From contig NZ_JABBKX010000002.1 in NCBI RefSeq assembly GCF_012927745.1, positions 907,999 through 971,998 on the forward strand: DNA of 64,000 nt. The letters run 5' to 3'. Below the pieces are notes generated by a model, which saw only the letters and a list, made by a program, of their open reading frames with translations, made no database searches and was not told where the DNA came from. Positions within the stretch are counted from its first letter, which is position 1. Each line of letters starts with the position of its first letter. The translations under genes were made by a program, and so were the position numbers. Source of the DNA: Neoroseomonas marina. Its GTDB lineage: Bacteria > Pseudomonadota > Alphaproteobacteria > Acetobacterales > Acetobacteraceae. This document shows, one piece after another, positions 8,646 through 17,644 of the stretch.

Positions 8646-10105
8646 TGGCGACGGTGGACCTGGCCTTCCTCTCCGCCACCGGGATGGCTGCCGCGCTGCG
8701 GGCGCGGCAGGTCTCGGCGGTCGAGTTGCTGGATCTGCACCTCGCGCGCATCGATCGCTTCAACCCCTCGGTCAATGCGATCGTGATCGAGGACCGGGAG
8801 GGCGCGCGGCGCCGCGCCGCGGCGGCCGATGCGGCACTCGCGCGCGGGGAGGCGCCGGGTCCGCTGCACGGCGTGCCGATCACGGTGAAGGAAGCCTTCG
8901 ACGTCGAGGGCCTTCCCACCACCTGGGGCGATCCGGCGCTGCGCGACAACATCGCCGCGCGTACGGCGCCATCGGTCCGGTCGCTGCTCGATGCCGGGGC
9001 GGTGCTGATCGGTAAGACCAACGTGCCCTACCTGCTCTCCGACTGGCAGACCTTCAACGCCATCCACGGCACGACGCGGAATCCGTGGGACCCCGGCGCG
9101 ACGCCGGGCGGATCCTCGGGCGGGGCCGCGGCGGCGCTGGCTGTGGGGATGTCGGCGCTGGAGCTCGGCAGCGACATCGGGGCGTCCATCCGCAACCCGG
9201 CGCACTACTGCGGCGTGTTCGGCCACAAGCCGAGCTTCGGCATCGTGCCGCAGGCGGGGCACGGCATTCCCATCGCGCGCACGCCGCTCGACGTTCTGGT
9301 CTGCGGTCCGCTCGCGCGTAGCGCGGAGGATTTGGCGCTCGCCATGGATCTCCTCGCCGCGCCTGAGGCGCAGGATGTGTCCGGATGGCAGGTCCGCTTG
9401 CCGCGACCGGCGCAGACACGCCTGAGCGATTTCCGCGTCGGCGTGCTGCTCGGCTCGCCGGTCTGCGCGGTGGACGACGCGGTCGTCGCCTGCCTGGAGA
9501 ACGCGATCTCCGCCATCGCCGCCGCCGGGGCGCGGGTGGATCGCACGGCACGGCTGGAATGGGACCTGGCCGCCTTCCACGACACCTATCTGCGCGTCCT
9601 GCGTGGCGCGACGGGTGCCCTGCTGCCGGAGGCGGATTACGCGGCGCTCGAGCAGGATGTCGTCGCCCTCGGGTCGCAGGATGGGAGCTACCGCGCGCGG
9701 GTGGCGCGGGCGGCGACGCAGTCCCATCGTGCCTGGTTCCAGGCCAGCGAGGAACGCCAGCGCATCCGCGACGCCTTCGCGCGCCTGTTCGAAACCGTCG
9801 ATGTCCTGCTGTGCCCGGTGGCAGCCTCGGCTGCCTTTCCGCACGATCAGGACAGGCCGCGCTGGGCGAGGACCATCACCGTCAACGGGCGGCAGGAAGA
9901 CTACAACGACCAGCTCTTCTGGGCCGGCATCGCCAGCCTGCCGAACCTGCCGGCGACCGTGGTGCCCGCGGGGCGCACGCCGGCCGGCCTCCCGGTGGGG
10001 CTGCAGATCGTCGGGCCCTATCTGCAGGACCATCGCACCATCGCCTTCGGCAGGCTCGTCAGCGAGGTGATCGGCGGCTTCGTGCCGCCGCCGGGCTACG
10101 CATGA
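8645..10105 (+). CDS. Amidase (amidase-signature family)
   Basis: This 486-residue enzyme carries the Ser-cisSer-Lys triad: Lys near residue 81 in GVPITVKEAFD, the cis-Ser in the glycine-rich GGSSGGAAAAL near 158, and the nucleophile Ser in GSDIGASIRNP near 181. It hydrolyses an unknown amide. Its ATG shares one base with the stop of the binding protein and its stop overlaps the start of the hydrolase, so the three are translated as a unit. Import of an amide-containing compound followed by its hydrolysis is inferred. Confidence 0.88.
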   Translation: MATVDLAFLSATGMAAALRARQVSAVELLDLHLARIDRFNPSVNAIVIEDREGARRRAAAADAALARGEAPGPLHGVPITVKEAFDVEGLPTTWGDPALRDNIAARTAPSVRSLLDAGAVLIGKTNVPYLLSDWQTFNAIHGTTRNPWDPGATPGGSSGGAAAALAVGMSALELGSDIGASIRNPAHYCGVFGHKPSFGIVPQAGHGIPIARTPLDVLVCGPLARSAEDLALAMDLLAAPEAQDVSGWQVRLPRPAQTRLSDFRVGVLLGSPVCAVDDAVVACLENAISAIAAAGARVDRTARLEWDLAAFHDTYLRVLRGATGALLPEADYAALEQDVVALGSQDGSYRARVARAATQSHRAWFQASEERQRIRDAFARLFETVDVLLCPVAASAAFPHDQDRPRWARTITVNGRQEDYNDQLFWAGIASLPNLPATVVPAGRTPAGLPVGLQIVGPYLQDHRTIAFGRLVSEVIGGFVPPPGYA

Positions 10106-11121
10106 CCAGACAGAGCCTGATCGCCAACGGAATCGTGCAGAGCTACCTGCGGTTCGGCTCGCCGGATCTGCCGGCGTTGGTGCTGCTGCCGGGCATCACC
10201 AGCCCGGCCCAGACCTGGGCCTTCGTGGGCGAGCGGCTTGGTGACCGCTACGACACCGTCATCCCGGACCTGCGTGGGCGCGGCTTCAGCGAAGGCGGGC
10301 CGCACCTGGCTTATGACCTCGACAGCTACGCGGCGGATATCGAGGCGCTGGTCGGCGCCATCGGCCTGTCCGCGCCCGTGCTGATGGGCCATTCCATGGG
10401 GGCGCGCATCACCATTCGCCTCGCCCGGCGCGGTCGCGTCGCCTTCGATCGCGCGGTGCTGATCGACCCGCCGATGAGCGGTCCGGGCCGCCGGCCGTAT
10501 CCCACCGGCCTGGCGTGGTTCCTGGACTCCCTCGACCTCGCGCAAGCCAGCACCGATCCGGCCGTGCTGCGGGATTTCGTGCCCGGCTGGTCGGACGAGC
10601 ACCTGCGCACGCGGCTCGAATGGCTGCGCCGCTGCGACCGCGACGCCGTGATCGCAAGCCACGAGGGTTTCCACACCGAGGACATCCATGCCGACCTGCC
10701 GCATCTTGCGCTGCCGACGTTGCTGATGGTGGCGGGGCGCGGGGGTGTCGTGTCTAACGCGGATCTGGCGGAGATCGCGGTCCTGAATCCAAGGCTTGAG
10801 GTCCGGCGGGTGGAGGAGGCCGGGCACATGATTCCGTGGGAGGACGAGGCGGGTTTCCATCGAGCGCTTGAGGGTTCGTCTGACGCGGCGCCGACGGCTT
10901 CGGCAACGGCCGTCCTGCCTTGCCGTTCCGGGCGATGGGAATGGTCGCGGAGCATCTGTGGCCCTTCGGCCGTCTCGCGGCGGGTCGGACGGACGTCCAA
11001 GCTGCGCCACGGTCCCCGAACGCCGGGCAGGGACCATCGGAGCGCTTTCGAAGGCGACTGTCATGCGGTTCAGGCAAGCCGACCGAAGGCTTGGCACCTG
11101 GCAGCACCTCCTGCTCGGTGA
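10102..11121 (+). CDS. Alpha/beta hydrolase, NicD (N-formylmaleamate deformylase)-like
   Basis: The protein has the alpha/beta hydrolase nucleophile elbow GHSMG with Ser98 and a catalytic His near 242 in AGHMIPW. The segments LLPGITSPAQTW, DLRGRGFSE, DPPMSGPGRRPYP and LLMVAGRGGV closely recall NicD, which deformylates N-formylmaleamate in nicotinate breakdown. That comparison is from memory. The last 75 or so residues, after ALEG, have no family resemblance. Adding one base at the GGG near 10872 would end the protein at TGA 10881-10883 as ALEGFV, a normal length. A small deletion or sequencing error is likely, so the true 3' end may be 10883. Confidence 0.75.
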   Translation: MTRQSLIANGIVQSYLRFGSPDLPALVLLPGITSPAQTWAFVGERLGDRYDTVIPDLRGRGFSEGGPHLAYDLDSYAADIEALVGAIGLSAPVLMGHSMGARITIRLARRGRVAFDRAVLIDPPMSGPGRRPYPTGLAWFLDSLDLAQASTDPAVLRDFVPGWSDEHLRTRLEWLRRCDRDAVIASHEGFHTEDIHADLPHLALPTLLMVAGRGGVVSNADLAEIAVLNPRLEVRRVEEAGHMIPWEDEAGFHRALEGSSDAAPTASATAVLPCRSGRWEWSRSICGPSAVSRRVGRTSKLRHGPRTPGRDHRSAFEGDCHAVQASRPKAWHLAAPPAR

Positions 11122-11182
11122 AGCGCAGAGTGTTCGCCGGTCATGTCTCGCCGTGGTCCGTGGGTCTTCCGCTCAGCGAGAC

Positions 11183-12283
11183 TCACGTCGCGGCGCCCTC
11201 GGTGAAGCGCACCGTGCCTCGCGTGGGCAGCACCGTCTCATGCAATCCTTCCGCGCCGAACACCGTCAGTCGTCGCAGGGCGACGCCCACGCGCATGCCT
11301 GGTGCGACCTGATCGTCCGGATGGTCCGACACTCCGTCCAGCATCGCGGCGCCACAACGTAGCACGACCCTCGTGCGCGAACGCTCGGCGCGTACCAGTG
11401 CCACCTCGACCCCGCCGTCGCATCCGGTAGATGCCTCGACGACCAGATCCTCCGGCCGCACGAACACCTCGGCCGATCCATCCCCCACCGCGACCCGAAC
11501 CGCCGGCACCGGCAGGTCACGGATCTGGAGCCATCCGCCACGCACCTCGCCGCGCAGCCGGTTCGCCTCCCCGATGAAGCCCGCGACGAAGGCCGTCGCA
11601 GGGTCGTCGAGCAGCGCCCGCGGCGTGCCGAACTGTACGATCCGCCCACGATCCATCACCGCGATCCGGTCCGCGAGTTCCATCGCCTCGTCCTGGTCAT
11701 GCGTGACCAGCACCGAGGTGATGCCCAGACGGTCGTGCAGCCCGCGCACCCAGCGCCGCACCTCCTTGCGCACCAGCGCGTCGAGCGCTCCGAACGGCTC
11801 GTCCAGCAGCAGCAGGGAGGGCTCGATGGCGAGCGCCCGGGCCAACGCCACGCGCTGCCGTTGCCCACCCGAGACCTGGTCCGGATAGCGCGCCGCCAGG
11901 TCCGGGATCTGCACCAGTTCCAGCAAAGTCGCGACGCGGCGTGCGATCTCGGCTTCCGACGGGCGCTGGCGCCGCGGGCGCACGCGCAGGCCGAAGGCGA
12001 CGTTCTCGGCGATCGTCATGTGGCGGAACAGCGCGTAGTGCTGGAACACCACACCGACCCCCCGCTGGCGCGCCGGCACGCCGGCGAGATCGACGCCCGC
12101 GATGCGCACACGGCCTGCATCGGGAAAATCCAGGCCCGCGAGGATGCGCAGCAGCGTCGTCTTGCCCGAACCCGACGGCCCCAACAGGGCGGCGAACTCC
12201 CCCGCCTTCAGGGTCAAGCTCACGCCATCCAGCGCCGTGGTCCCGGCGAAGCGGCGGACGATGCCTTCCATCTCGACGCTCAT
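11183..12283 (-). CDS. cysA: Sulfate/thiosulfate ABC transporter ATP-binding protein CysA
   Basis: The 366-residue ATPase has Walker [10 protein letters not shown], signature VSGGQRQRV, Walker B LLLLDEP and the switch His in [11 protein letters not shown]-terminal regulatory domain of about 120 residues follows, as is normal for CysA. It is the last gene of the cysT-cysW-cysA set, overlapping cysW by four bases. It powers sulfate import. The neighbouring permeases and binding protein make the sulfate assignment firm. Confidence 0.92.
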   Translation of the reverse strand: MSVEMEGIVRRFAGTTALDGVSLTLKAGEFAALLGPSGSGKTTLLRILAGLDFPDAGRVRIAGVDLAGVPARQRGVGVVFQHYALFRHMTIAENVAFGLRVRPRRQRPSEAEIARRVATLLELVQIPDLAARYPDQVSGGQRQRVALARALAIEPSLLLLDEPFGALDALVRKEVRRWVRGLHDRLGITSVLVTHDQDEAMELADRIAVMDRGRIVQFGTPRALLDDPATAFVAGFIGEANRLRGEVRGGWLQIRDLPVPAVRVAVGDGSAEVFVRPEDLVVEASTGCDGGVEVALVRAERSRTRVVLRCGAAMLDGVSDHPDDQVAPGMRVGVALRRLTVFGAEGLHETVLPTRGTVRFTEGAAT

Positions 12284-13113
12284 ACGTGCTCTCCGATCCG
12301 TCGCGAGGTGAGCATCTCGAGCAGGGTCTTCGCCGCGAGCGTCACCACCCCCAGCAGCGCGAGCAGAGCGGCGACCGCGAAAGCGCCGACGAACATGTAT
12401 TCATTGTAGAGGATCTCGACATGCAGCGGCATGGTGTTGGTCTGTCCGCGGATATGGCCCGACACGACGGACACGGCGCCGAACTCCCCCATGGCCCGCG
12501 CATTGCACAACAGCACGCCCGCCAGCAGCGCCCATTTCACGTTGGGCAGGGTGACGCGCCGGAAGATCTGCCAGCCGCCGGCGCCGAGCGTCGCGGCCGC
12601 CTCCTCCTCCTCGCGCCCCTGTTCCTGCATCAGCGGGATCAGCGTGCGCGCCACGAAGGGGAAGGTGACGAAGACCGTCGCGAGAACCAGGCCCGGCAGG
12701 GCGAAGATGATCTCGATCCCCTGAGCGCGCAGCCAGGGACCGAGATATCCCTGCGCGCCGAACAGCAGCACGTAGACCAGGCCCGAGATGACCGGGGAGA
12801 CCGAGAAGGGCAGCTCGATCAGCGTCGTCAGCAGGCGCTTGCCGGCGAAGTCGCATTTCGCGATGGCCCAGGCGGCGGCGACGCCGCCCACCGTGTTCAC
12901 CGGCACCGAGATCGACGCGACCAGCAGCGTCAAGCGGATGGCGGCGAGGGAATCCGGATCGCTGATCGCGCTCCAGGCGGGTTCCCAGCCGCGGCGCAAC
13001 GCCTCCGCCAGCACGGCGGCGAGCGGCAGCAGGAAGACCGCGACGGCCAGCGCGGCCGCCAGCAGCACCAGCGCGATGCGGGCCGGCGCCGGATCGCGCG
13101 TCGCGGCGCTCAT
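12280..13113 (-). CDS. cysW: Sulfate ABC transporter permease CysW
   Basis: The 277-residue membrane protein has about six hydrophobic segments and the ATPase-docking loop [14 protein letters not shown]. The [18 protein letters not shown] stretch is typical of CysW. It forms the transmembrane channel with CysT. Start ATG at 13113 overlaps the cysT stop by four bases and its own stop overlaps the cysA start by four. A far longer open frame on this strand runs to 14829, but its upstream part is antisense-like and not protein-like. Confidence 0.92.
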   Translation of the reverse strand: MSAATRDPAPARIALVLLAAALAVAVFLLPLAAVLAEALRRGWEPAWSAISDPDSLAAIRLTLLVASISVPVNTVGGVAAAWAIAKCDFAGKRLLTTLIELPFSVSPVISGLVYVLLFGAQGYLGPWLRAQGIEIIFALPGLVLATVFVTFPFVARTLIPLMQEQGREEEEAAATLGAGGWQIFRRVTLPNVKWALLAGVLLCNARAMGEFGAVSVVSGHIRGQTNTMPLHVEILYNEYMFVGAFAVAALLALLGVVTLAAKTLLEMLTSRRIGEHV

Positions 13114-13964
13114 CCGAGTCCCCGCCGCAGCCGGCGCTGCCAAAGGTTGAGCAGCAGCAGGATCGCGAAGGACAGCACCAGCATGGCGAGCCCGATCGCC
13201 GCCGCCGCCGCGTAGCTGAACTGCTCGAGCTTCACGACGATCAGCAGCGGCGCGATCTCGCTGATCATCGGCATGTTGCCCGCGATGAAGATGACGCTGC
13301 CGTACTCGCCCACCGCGCGGGCGAAGCCGAGGCCGAAGCCCGTCAGCATCGCCGGCGCCAGCGCGGGCAGCACCACGCGGCGGATGGTCTGCAGCCGCGT
13401 CGCGCCGAGCGTCGCCGCCGCCTCCTCGGTGTCGAGCGGCAGGTCGCGCAGCACGGGCTCCACCGTGCGCACCATGAAGGGCAGCGCGACGAAGAACAGC
13501 GCCACGATCACCCCCGCGGGCGTATAGGCGACCTTCCAGCCGGTCAGCGCCTCGATCGGCGCGCCGAGCCAGCCATTGCTGGCGAAGAGCGCGGTGAGCG
13601 CGAGCCCCGCCACCGCGGTCGGCAGCGCGAAGGGCAGGTCGATCAGCGCGTCCAGCACCCGCCGTCCCGGGAAGCGGTAGCGCGTGATGACCCAGGCGAA
13701 CAGCAGGCCGACCGGCACGCTGGCGAGGGCCGCCGCCAGTGCGCCGCCGAAGGACATGCGGAAGGCCGCCAGGACGCGCGGTTCCGCCAGTGCCGCGACG
13801 ACGCCCGCGACGCCGAGTTCCCATGGCTTGAGCGCGAGCGCGGCGAGCGGGACAATCACGATCGCCCCGAGCCAGGCGAAGGTGACGCCCAGGGTCAGCC
13901 CGAGCCCCGGCAGGGCCTGGCGACGCCGGGCGCTGCGGGGGGCGATCGCCGCGCTCGCGCTCAT
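13110..13964 (-). CDS. cysT: Sulfate ABC transporter permease CysT
   Basis: The 284-residue integral membrane protein carries [17 protein letters not shown], the docking loop [15 protein letters not shown] and [18 protein letters not shown], all typical of CysT (CysU). It pairs with CysW as the inner-membrane sulfate channel. Six bases separate it from cysP upstream and it overlaps cysW downstream. Confidence 0.92.
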   Translation of the reverse strand: MSASAAIAPRSARRRQALPGLGLTLGVTFAWLGAIVIVPLAALALKPWELGVAGVVAALAEPRVLAAFRMSFGGALAAALASVPVGLLFAWVITRYRFPGRRVLDALIDLPFALPTAVAGLALTALFASNGWLGAPIEALTGWKVAYTPAGVIVALFFVALPFMVRTVEPVLRDLPLDTEEAAATLGATRLQTIRRVVLPALAPAMLTGFGLGFARAVGEYGSVIFIAGNMPMISEIAPLLIVVKLEQFSYAAAAAIGLAMLVLSFAILLLLNLWQRRLRRGLG

Positions 13965-13970
13965 CGCGCT

Positions 13971-14987
13971 TCAGCGACCGGGGCGGTAGATGCGGTCGAA
14001 GATGCCGCCATCGTTGAAATGCGTGCGCTGCGCCTGCGCCCAGCCACCGAAGGCGCTGTCGATGGTGACGAACTCGATGGTGGGGAAGCGATCCCCCGCC
14101 GCGCGCAGCACCTCGGCGTTGCGCGGGCGATAGAAGTGCTTCGCCGCGATGCGCTGGCCCTCCTCGGAATAGAGGTGGTTCAGGTAGGCCTCGGCGATCG
14201 CGCGTGTGCCGCGCCGGTCGACATTCTGGTCGACCACCGCCACCGGCGGCTCGGCGAGGATGGAGAAGGGCGGGTAGACGATCTCGAGCCCCGCCTGGGG
14301 GAATTCCTGCAGCGCGAGATGCGCCTCGTTCTCCCAGGCCAGCAGCACGTCGCCCTGGCCGCGCTGGACGAAGGTGGTGGTCGATCCGCGCGCCCCGGTG
14401 TCGAGCACCGGCACCTGGCGGAACAGCCGTCCCGTCGCCTCCTCGGCGGTGGCGGGGCTGCCGCCGGGCTGGCGCAGCGCCCAGGCCCAGAAGGCGAGGT
14501 AGTTCCACCGCGCCCCGCCCGATGTCTTGGGGTTCGGCGTGATCACCGCGACGCCGGGCTTCAGCAGGTCGCCCCAGTCGCGCAGCCCCTTCGGGTTCCC
14601 GCGCCGCACCAGGAAGACGATGGTGCTGGTGTAGGGCGTGCTGTTCTCCGGCAGGCGCTTCTGCCAGTCGCGCGCGAGCAGCCCGCGCTCGGCGATCTCG
14701 TCGATGTCGTAGGCCAGCGCGAGGGTGACGACGTCCGCCCCCAGCCCGTCGATCACCGCCCGCGCCTGGCGGCCCGACCCGCCATGGGAGGTGTTGATCG
14801 CCGGCCGCGGATGGCCGCGCGCCGCCCAATGCGCGGCGAAGGCGGCGTTGAACTCGCGGTAGAATTCGCGCGTCGGGTCGTAGGAGACGTTGAGCAGGGT
14901 GGGTGCTGGCTGGGCATGCGCAGCTGCCGCGGCGAGTGCGGCTGTCGTCGCCAACAGGCCGCGGCGGGAGAGGATCGTGAAGCTCAT
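13971..14987 (-). CDS. cysP: Periplasmic sulfate/thiosulfate-binding protein
   Basis: The 338-residue protein has an export signal ([19 protein letters not shown]) and conserved sulfate-binding-protein segments: [52 protein letters not shown] and [17 protein letters not shown]. It captures sulfate for CysTWA. I chose ATG 14987 because the signal peptide starts there; the frame is open further to 15068. Whether it prefers sulfate or thiosulfate cannot be decided, so the symbol could equally be sbp. Confidence 0.9.
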   Translation of the reverse strand: MSFTILSRRGLLATTAALAAAAAHAQPAPTLLNVSYDPTREFYREFNAAFAAHWAARGHPRPAINTSHGGSGRQARAVIDGLGADVVTLALAYDIDEIAERGLLARDWQKRLPENSTPYTSTIVFLVRRGNPKGLRDWGDLLKPGVAVITPNPKTSGGARWNYLAFWAWALRQPGGSPATAEEATGRLFRQVPVLDTGARGSTTTFVQRGQGDVLLAWENEAHLALQEFPQAGLEIVYPPFSILAEPPVAVVDQNVDRRGTRAIAEAYLNHLYSEEGQRIAAKHFYRPRNAEVLRAAGDRFPTIEFVTIDSAFGGWAQAQRTHFNDGGIFDRIYRPGR

Positions 14988-15046
14988 CGCATCAGGCCTC
15001 CAAGATTGGATATGGGGTGGGGCGCCAGCGGTCGCGGCGCCGCTCG

Positions 15047-15065
15047 AAAAATCGTGATCGTCACG
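15047..15065 (-). terminator. Weak hairpin plus T-run at end of TctC gene
   Basis: Read on the minus strand, CGTGA-CGA-TCACG is followed directly by ATTTTT. The 5-base-pair stem overlaps the stop codon of the upstream TctC gene. It could cause partial termination before cysP and so adjust the ratio of products in the long operon. The stem is short, so this is tentative. Confidence 0.3.
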
Positions 15066-16035
15066 CATCGGCCGGCCGGATCCCGGTCGCCGCGACCACG
15101 GCGGCGAAGCGCCCTGCGGTGCCGGACAGCACCTCGGCGAAGCGGGGCGCCGGGGCGCCCACCACGCCGAAGCCGAGGGCCGCGAGGCGTTCGGTCACCG
15201 CCGCTTCCGCGAGTGCGCCGCGCGTCGCCTCGTGCAGAAGGTCGCGCGTGGCGGCCGGCGTACCGGCGGGGGCGAGCAGTCCCATCCAGGTCACCTGCTC
15301 GAAGTCCGGCGCGAGGATCTCCGCCACGGTCGGCACCGCGGGTGCCGAGGGCGCGCGCGCGGCCGAGGTGACGGCCAGCCCGACCAGCCGCCCGTCCCGC
15401 ACCTGGTCGATCGCCGCGCCCAGCGTCACCAGCGCCGCGTCCACGGTGCCGGCCAGCAGGTCGGCCAGCAGCGGACCGCCGCCGCGATAGGCGATGTGCT
15501 CCGGCCGCGCGCCGATCGCCTGCGCGATCAGTTCGCTGGTCAGGTGATGGGAGGTGCCCCAGCCCGGCACGCCGACATTGAGCCCGCCCGGTCGCGCCCG
15601 CAGCCGCGCCGCATAAGTCGCGATGTCCGGGATGCCCGAGCGCGGATGCGTCACCAGCAGGTTCGGCGCATCGATGCCGAGCGTGACGGGTGCCAGGCCC
15701 GGCAGCAGCGGCGCCGCGCCCGGCGGGGGCAGCGCCTCCACCGCGGCGAGGGTGTCGTTGGTGATCAGCAGCGTGTGCCCGTCCGCCGGCGCCCGCAGCA
15801 CCGCCTGGGTGCCGAGGCGCGAGGAGGCGCCGCCGATGTTCTCGACCACCACCGGCTGGCCGAGCCGCACCTGCAGCGCCGGGACGATGGCGCGGGCGAA
15901 GACGTCCACGCCCCCGCCCGGCGGGAAGGGCACGACGATGCGCACCGGCCTCGAGGGAAAGACCTGCGCCTGCGCCCGCGCCGTCGCGGCGGCGATGACG
16001 GAGGCGAGCAGGAGCGTGCGGCGTCCGTTTGTCAT
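15061..16035 (-). CDS. TctC/Bug-family periplasmic binding protein
   Basis: The 324-residue protein starts with a short export signal ending ARAQA. It has the family core: [42 protein letters not shown] and [15 protein letters not shown]. Bug proteins bind organic anions such as carboxylates in the periplasm. It lies between cysI/siroheme genes and cysPTWA on the same strand, three bases after a paralogue. A sulfur-containing organic ligand is a possible inference from place alone. No TctA/TctB membrane partner is near. Confidence 0.88.
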   Translation of the reverse strand: MTNGRRTLLLASVIAAATARAQAQVFPSRPVRIVVPFPPGGGVDVFARAIVPALQVRLGQPVVVENIGGASSRLGTQAVLRAPADGHTLLITNDTLAAVEALPPPGAAPLLPGLAPVTLGIDAPNLLVTHPRSGIPDIATYAARLRARPGGLNVGVPGWGTSHHLTSELIAQAIGARPEHIAYRGGGPLLADLLAGTVDAALVTLGAAIDQVRDGRLVGLAVTSAARAPSAPAVPTVAEILAPDFEQVTWMGLLAPAGTPAATRDLLHEATRGALAEAAVTERLAALGFGVVGAPAPRFAEVLSGTAGRFAAVVAATGIRPADA

Positions 16036-16038
16036 CGG

Positions 16039-17022
16039 TCAGCCTCCGGCCTGGCGGATGCCCGCGGCGCGGATGACGCCGGCGAAGCGATGGGTGGACT
16101 CCTCGGTGCGGCGGGCAAAGACCTCAGGCCCCTCCGCGACGACGGCGAAGCCGAGGCCGGTCAGCCGGTCCTCGACGGCCGCGCTGCGCAGCGCGGCGGC
16201 GATCGCCTCGTGCAGCGCGGCGACGACCGGCGCGGGCACGCCCTTCGGCACCAGCAGCCCCTGCCAGGATTCCACGTCGAAGCCGGGCGCGACCGTCTCG
16301 GCGAGGGTCGGAACATCGGGCAGCGCGGCATCGCGCGCCCCGGTCGTGACCGCGAGCGGCACGATGGCGCCCTGGCGCACCTGTTCGGTGATGGCGGGCA
16401 GGGTGATCACCAGCGCGTCGAGATGCCGCGCCAGCAGGTCCGACGTCGCCGGCCCACCGCCGCGATAGGTGACGTATTCCACCGGCAGCCCGCCGGTCGC
16501 CTGTGACAGCAGCTCGTGCACGACATGCGCGATGCCGCCCCAGGCCGGCAGGCCGACATTGAGCCGCCCGGGCCGTGCACGTACCGCGGCAAGGTAGCCC
16601 TCGATGTCGCGGACGCCCGATCCCGGATGCGTCGCCAGGATCTGCGCCGCGCGCACCGCCTGGGTCACCGGGGTGAAGGATCCGCGCACGGTGAATCCGG
16701 CGTTCGGCGCGGCCAGTTCCGCCAGCACGATGGCGTCCCCGGTGACGAGGATGGTGTGCCCGTCCGGTTCCGCGCGCGCCACGGACTGCATGGCGAGCAG
16801 CCCATTGCCGCCGCCCTGGTTCTCCACCAGCACGGTCTGGCCGAGCCGCGCGGTCAGCGCCGGGGCGAGCACGCGGGCGAGGGTGTCGAGGCTCGCCGCG
16901 GGCGCCGAGGAGACGACGAGCCGGATCGGCCGCGTCGGCGTCCAGGTGGCGGCGCGCGCCGTCGCGGCGGCGCCAAGGGTCGCGAGGGCGGCGCCGAGTG
17001 CGCCGCGTCGGTGAAGTGTCAT
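16039..17022 (-). CDS. TctC/Bug-family periplasmic binding protein
   Basis: The 327-residue protein has an export signal (MTLHRRGALGAALATLGAAA) and family segments PIRLVVSSAPAASLDTLAR, VLVENQGGGNG, PDGHTILVTG and TYRGGGPATSDLLA. The usual PGGG loop is replaced by SAPAAS, which may alter ligand binding. It precedes the paralogue at 15061-16035 by three bases, so the pair probably arose by tandem duplication and divergence. Start ATG 17022 was chosen at the signal peptide; the open frame extends to 17319. Confidence 0.87.
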   Translation of the reverse strand: MTLHRRGALGAALATLGAAATARAATWTPTRPIRLVVSSAPAASLDTLARVLAPALTARLGQTVLVENQGGGNGLLAMQSVARAEPDGHTILVTGDAIVLAELAAPNAGFTVRGSFTPVTQAVRAAQILATHPGSGVRDIEGYLAAVRARPGRLNVGLPAWGGIAHVVHELLSQATGGLPVEYVTYRGGGPATSDLLARHLDALVITLPAITEQVRQGAIVPLAVTTGARDAALPDVPTLAETVAPGFDVESWQGLLVPKGVPAPVVAALHEAIAAALRSAAVEDRLTGLGFAVVAEGPEVFARRTEESTHRFAGVIRAAGIRQAGG

Positions 17023-17089
17023 CTCTGGTCTCCGATCGGGGGTCTGTCGCGGGCGTCGCGCCGCGCCGGATCCCCGCGGAGCGCCCGGG

Positions 17090-17644
17090 TCAGGCGTCCG
17101 CGGCCGGCGCGGCGGGCAGACATCGCCCCCCGGCCGCGATCGGCGACCATCCGGCGGCGGCCAGGTGGTCGCCGACGCCGCGGATGACCGCGGACGGCGT
17201 GGCGCCGCGCGCGCGCAGCGTGGCGCGCAGCGTCGCCACCTCCTCGAGATGCGCAGCCCATTCGGGGCCGAAGGCGTCCTCGAGCCAGCCGCGGATCGCG
17301 GCCGAGAGCGCCGGCGCACCGCCGGCCGTCGAGACAGTGAGCGTCAGCCCGCCGCGGCGCACGATGGCCGGCACATGCACGTCGCACAGATGCGGCACGT
17401 CCTCGACATTCACCGGGATGCGGAGCGCGCGGGCGCGCGCGGCGACGGACTCCGATTCCTCGTCCGTCAGCCCCGCGGCGAAGACCAGGCGTGCGGCGGC
17501 GATGGCGTCGTCCCCCGGCGCGCCCTCGACGACGGTAAGGTCCGTCAGCCCCGCCGCGCGCAGCACCGCGAGGCGCTTCGCGAGTGCGGCCCCGCGTCCG
17601 GCGAGCAGCACCGGTGTCGAAGGAAGGAAGACGAGCGGCAGCAT
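17090..17644 (-). CDS. Precorrin-2 dehydrogenase domain protein (siroheme synthase N-terminal, Met8-like)
   Basis: This 184-residue protein resembles the NAD-dependent N-terminal part of CysG: a GRGAALAKR nucleotide turn near residue 16, LVFAAGLTDEE, NVEDVPHLCDVHVPAIVRRG and TVSTAGGAPALSAAIR. It should oxidise precorrin-2 and perhaps insert iron to make siroheme, the cofactor of the sulfite reductase encoded just before it. Its ATG shares one base with the cysI stop (TGATG). The methyltransferase half is supplied by the separate cobA at 22888-23700. Confidence 0.85.
   Translation of the reverse strand: MLPLVFLPSTPVLLAGRGAALAKRLAVLRAAGLTDLTVVEGAPGDDAIAAARLVFAAGLTDEESESVAARARALRIPVNVEDVPHLCDVHVPAIVRRGGLTLTVSTAGGAPALSAAIRGWLEDAFGPEWAAHLEEVATLRATLRARGATPSAVIRGVGDHLAAAGWSPIAAGGRCLPAAPAADA

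Noticed and set aside
10884-11121. Tail of the NicD-like frame as a real domain
   Set aside because: The residues show no conserved pattern, and a one-base change restores a normal stop just before them.
12280-14829. Minus-strand open frame of 849 codons
   Set aside because: Only its last 277 codons (cysW) are protein-like; the upstream part overlaps cysT and cysP in another frame and shows no motifs.
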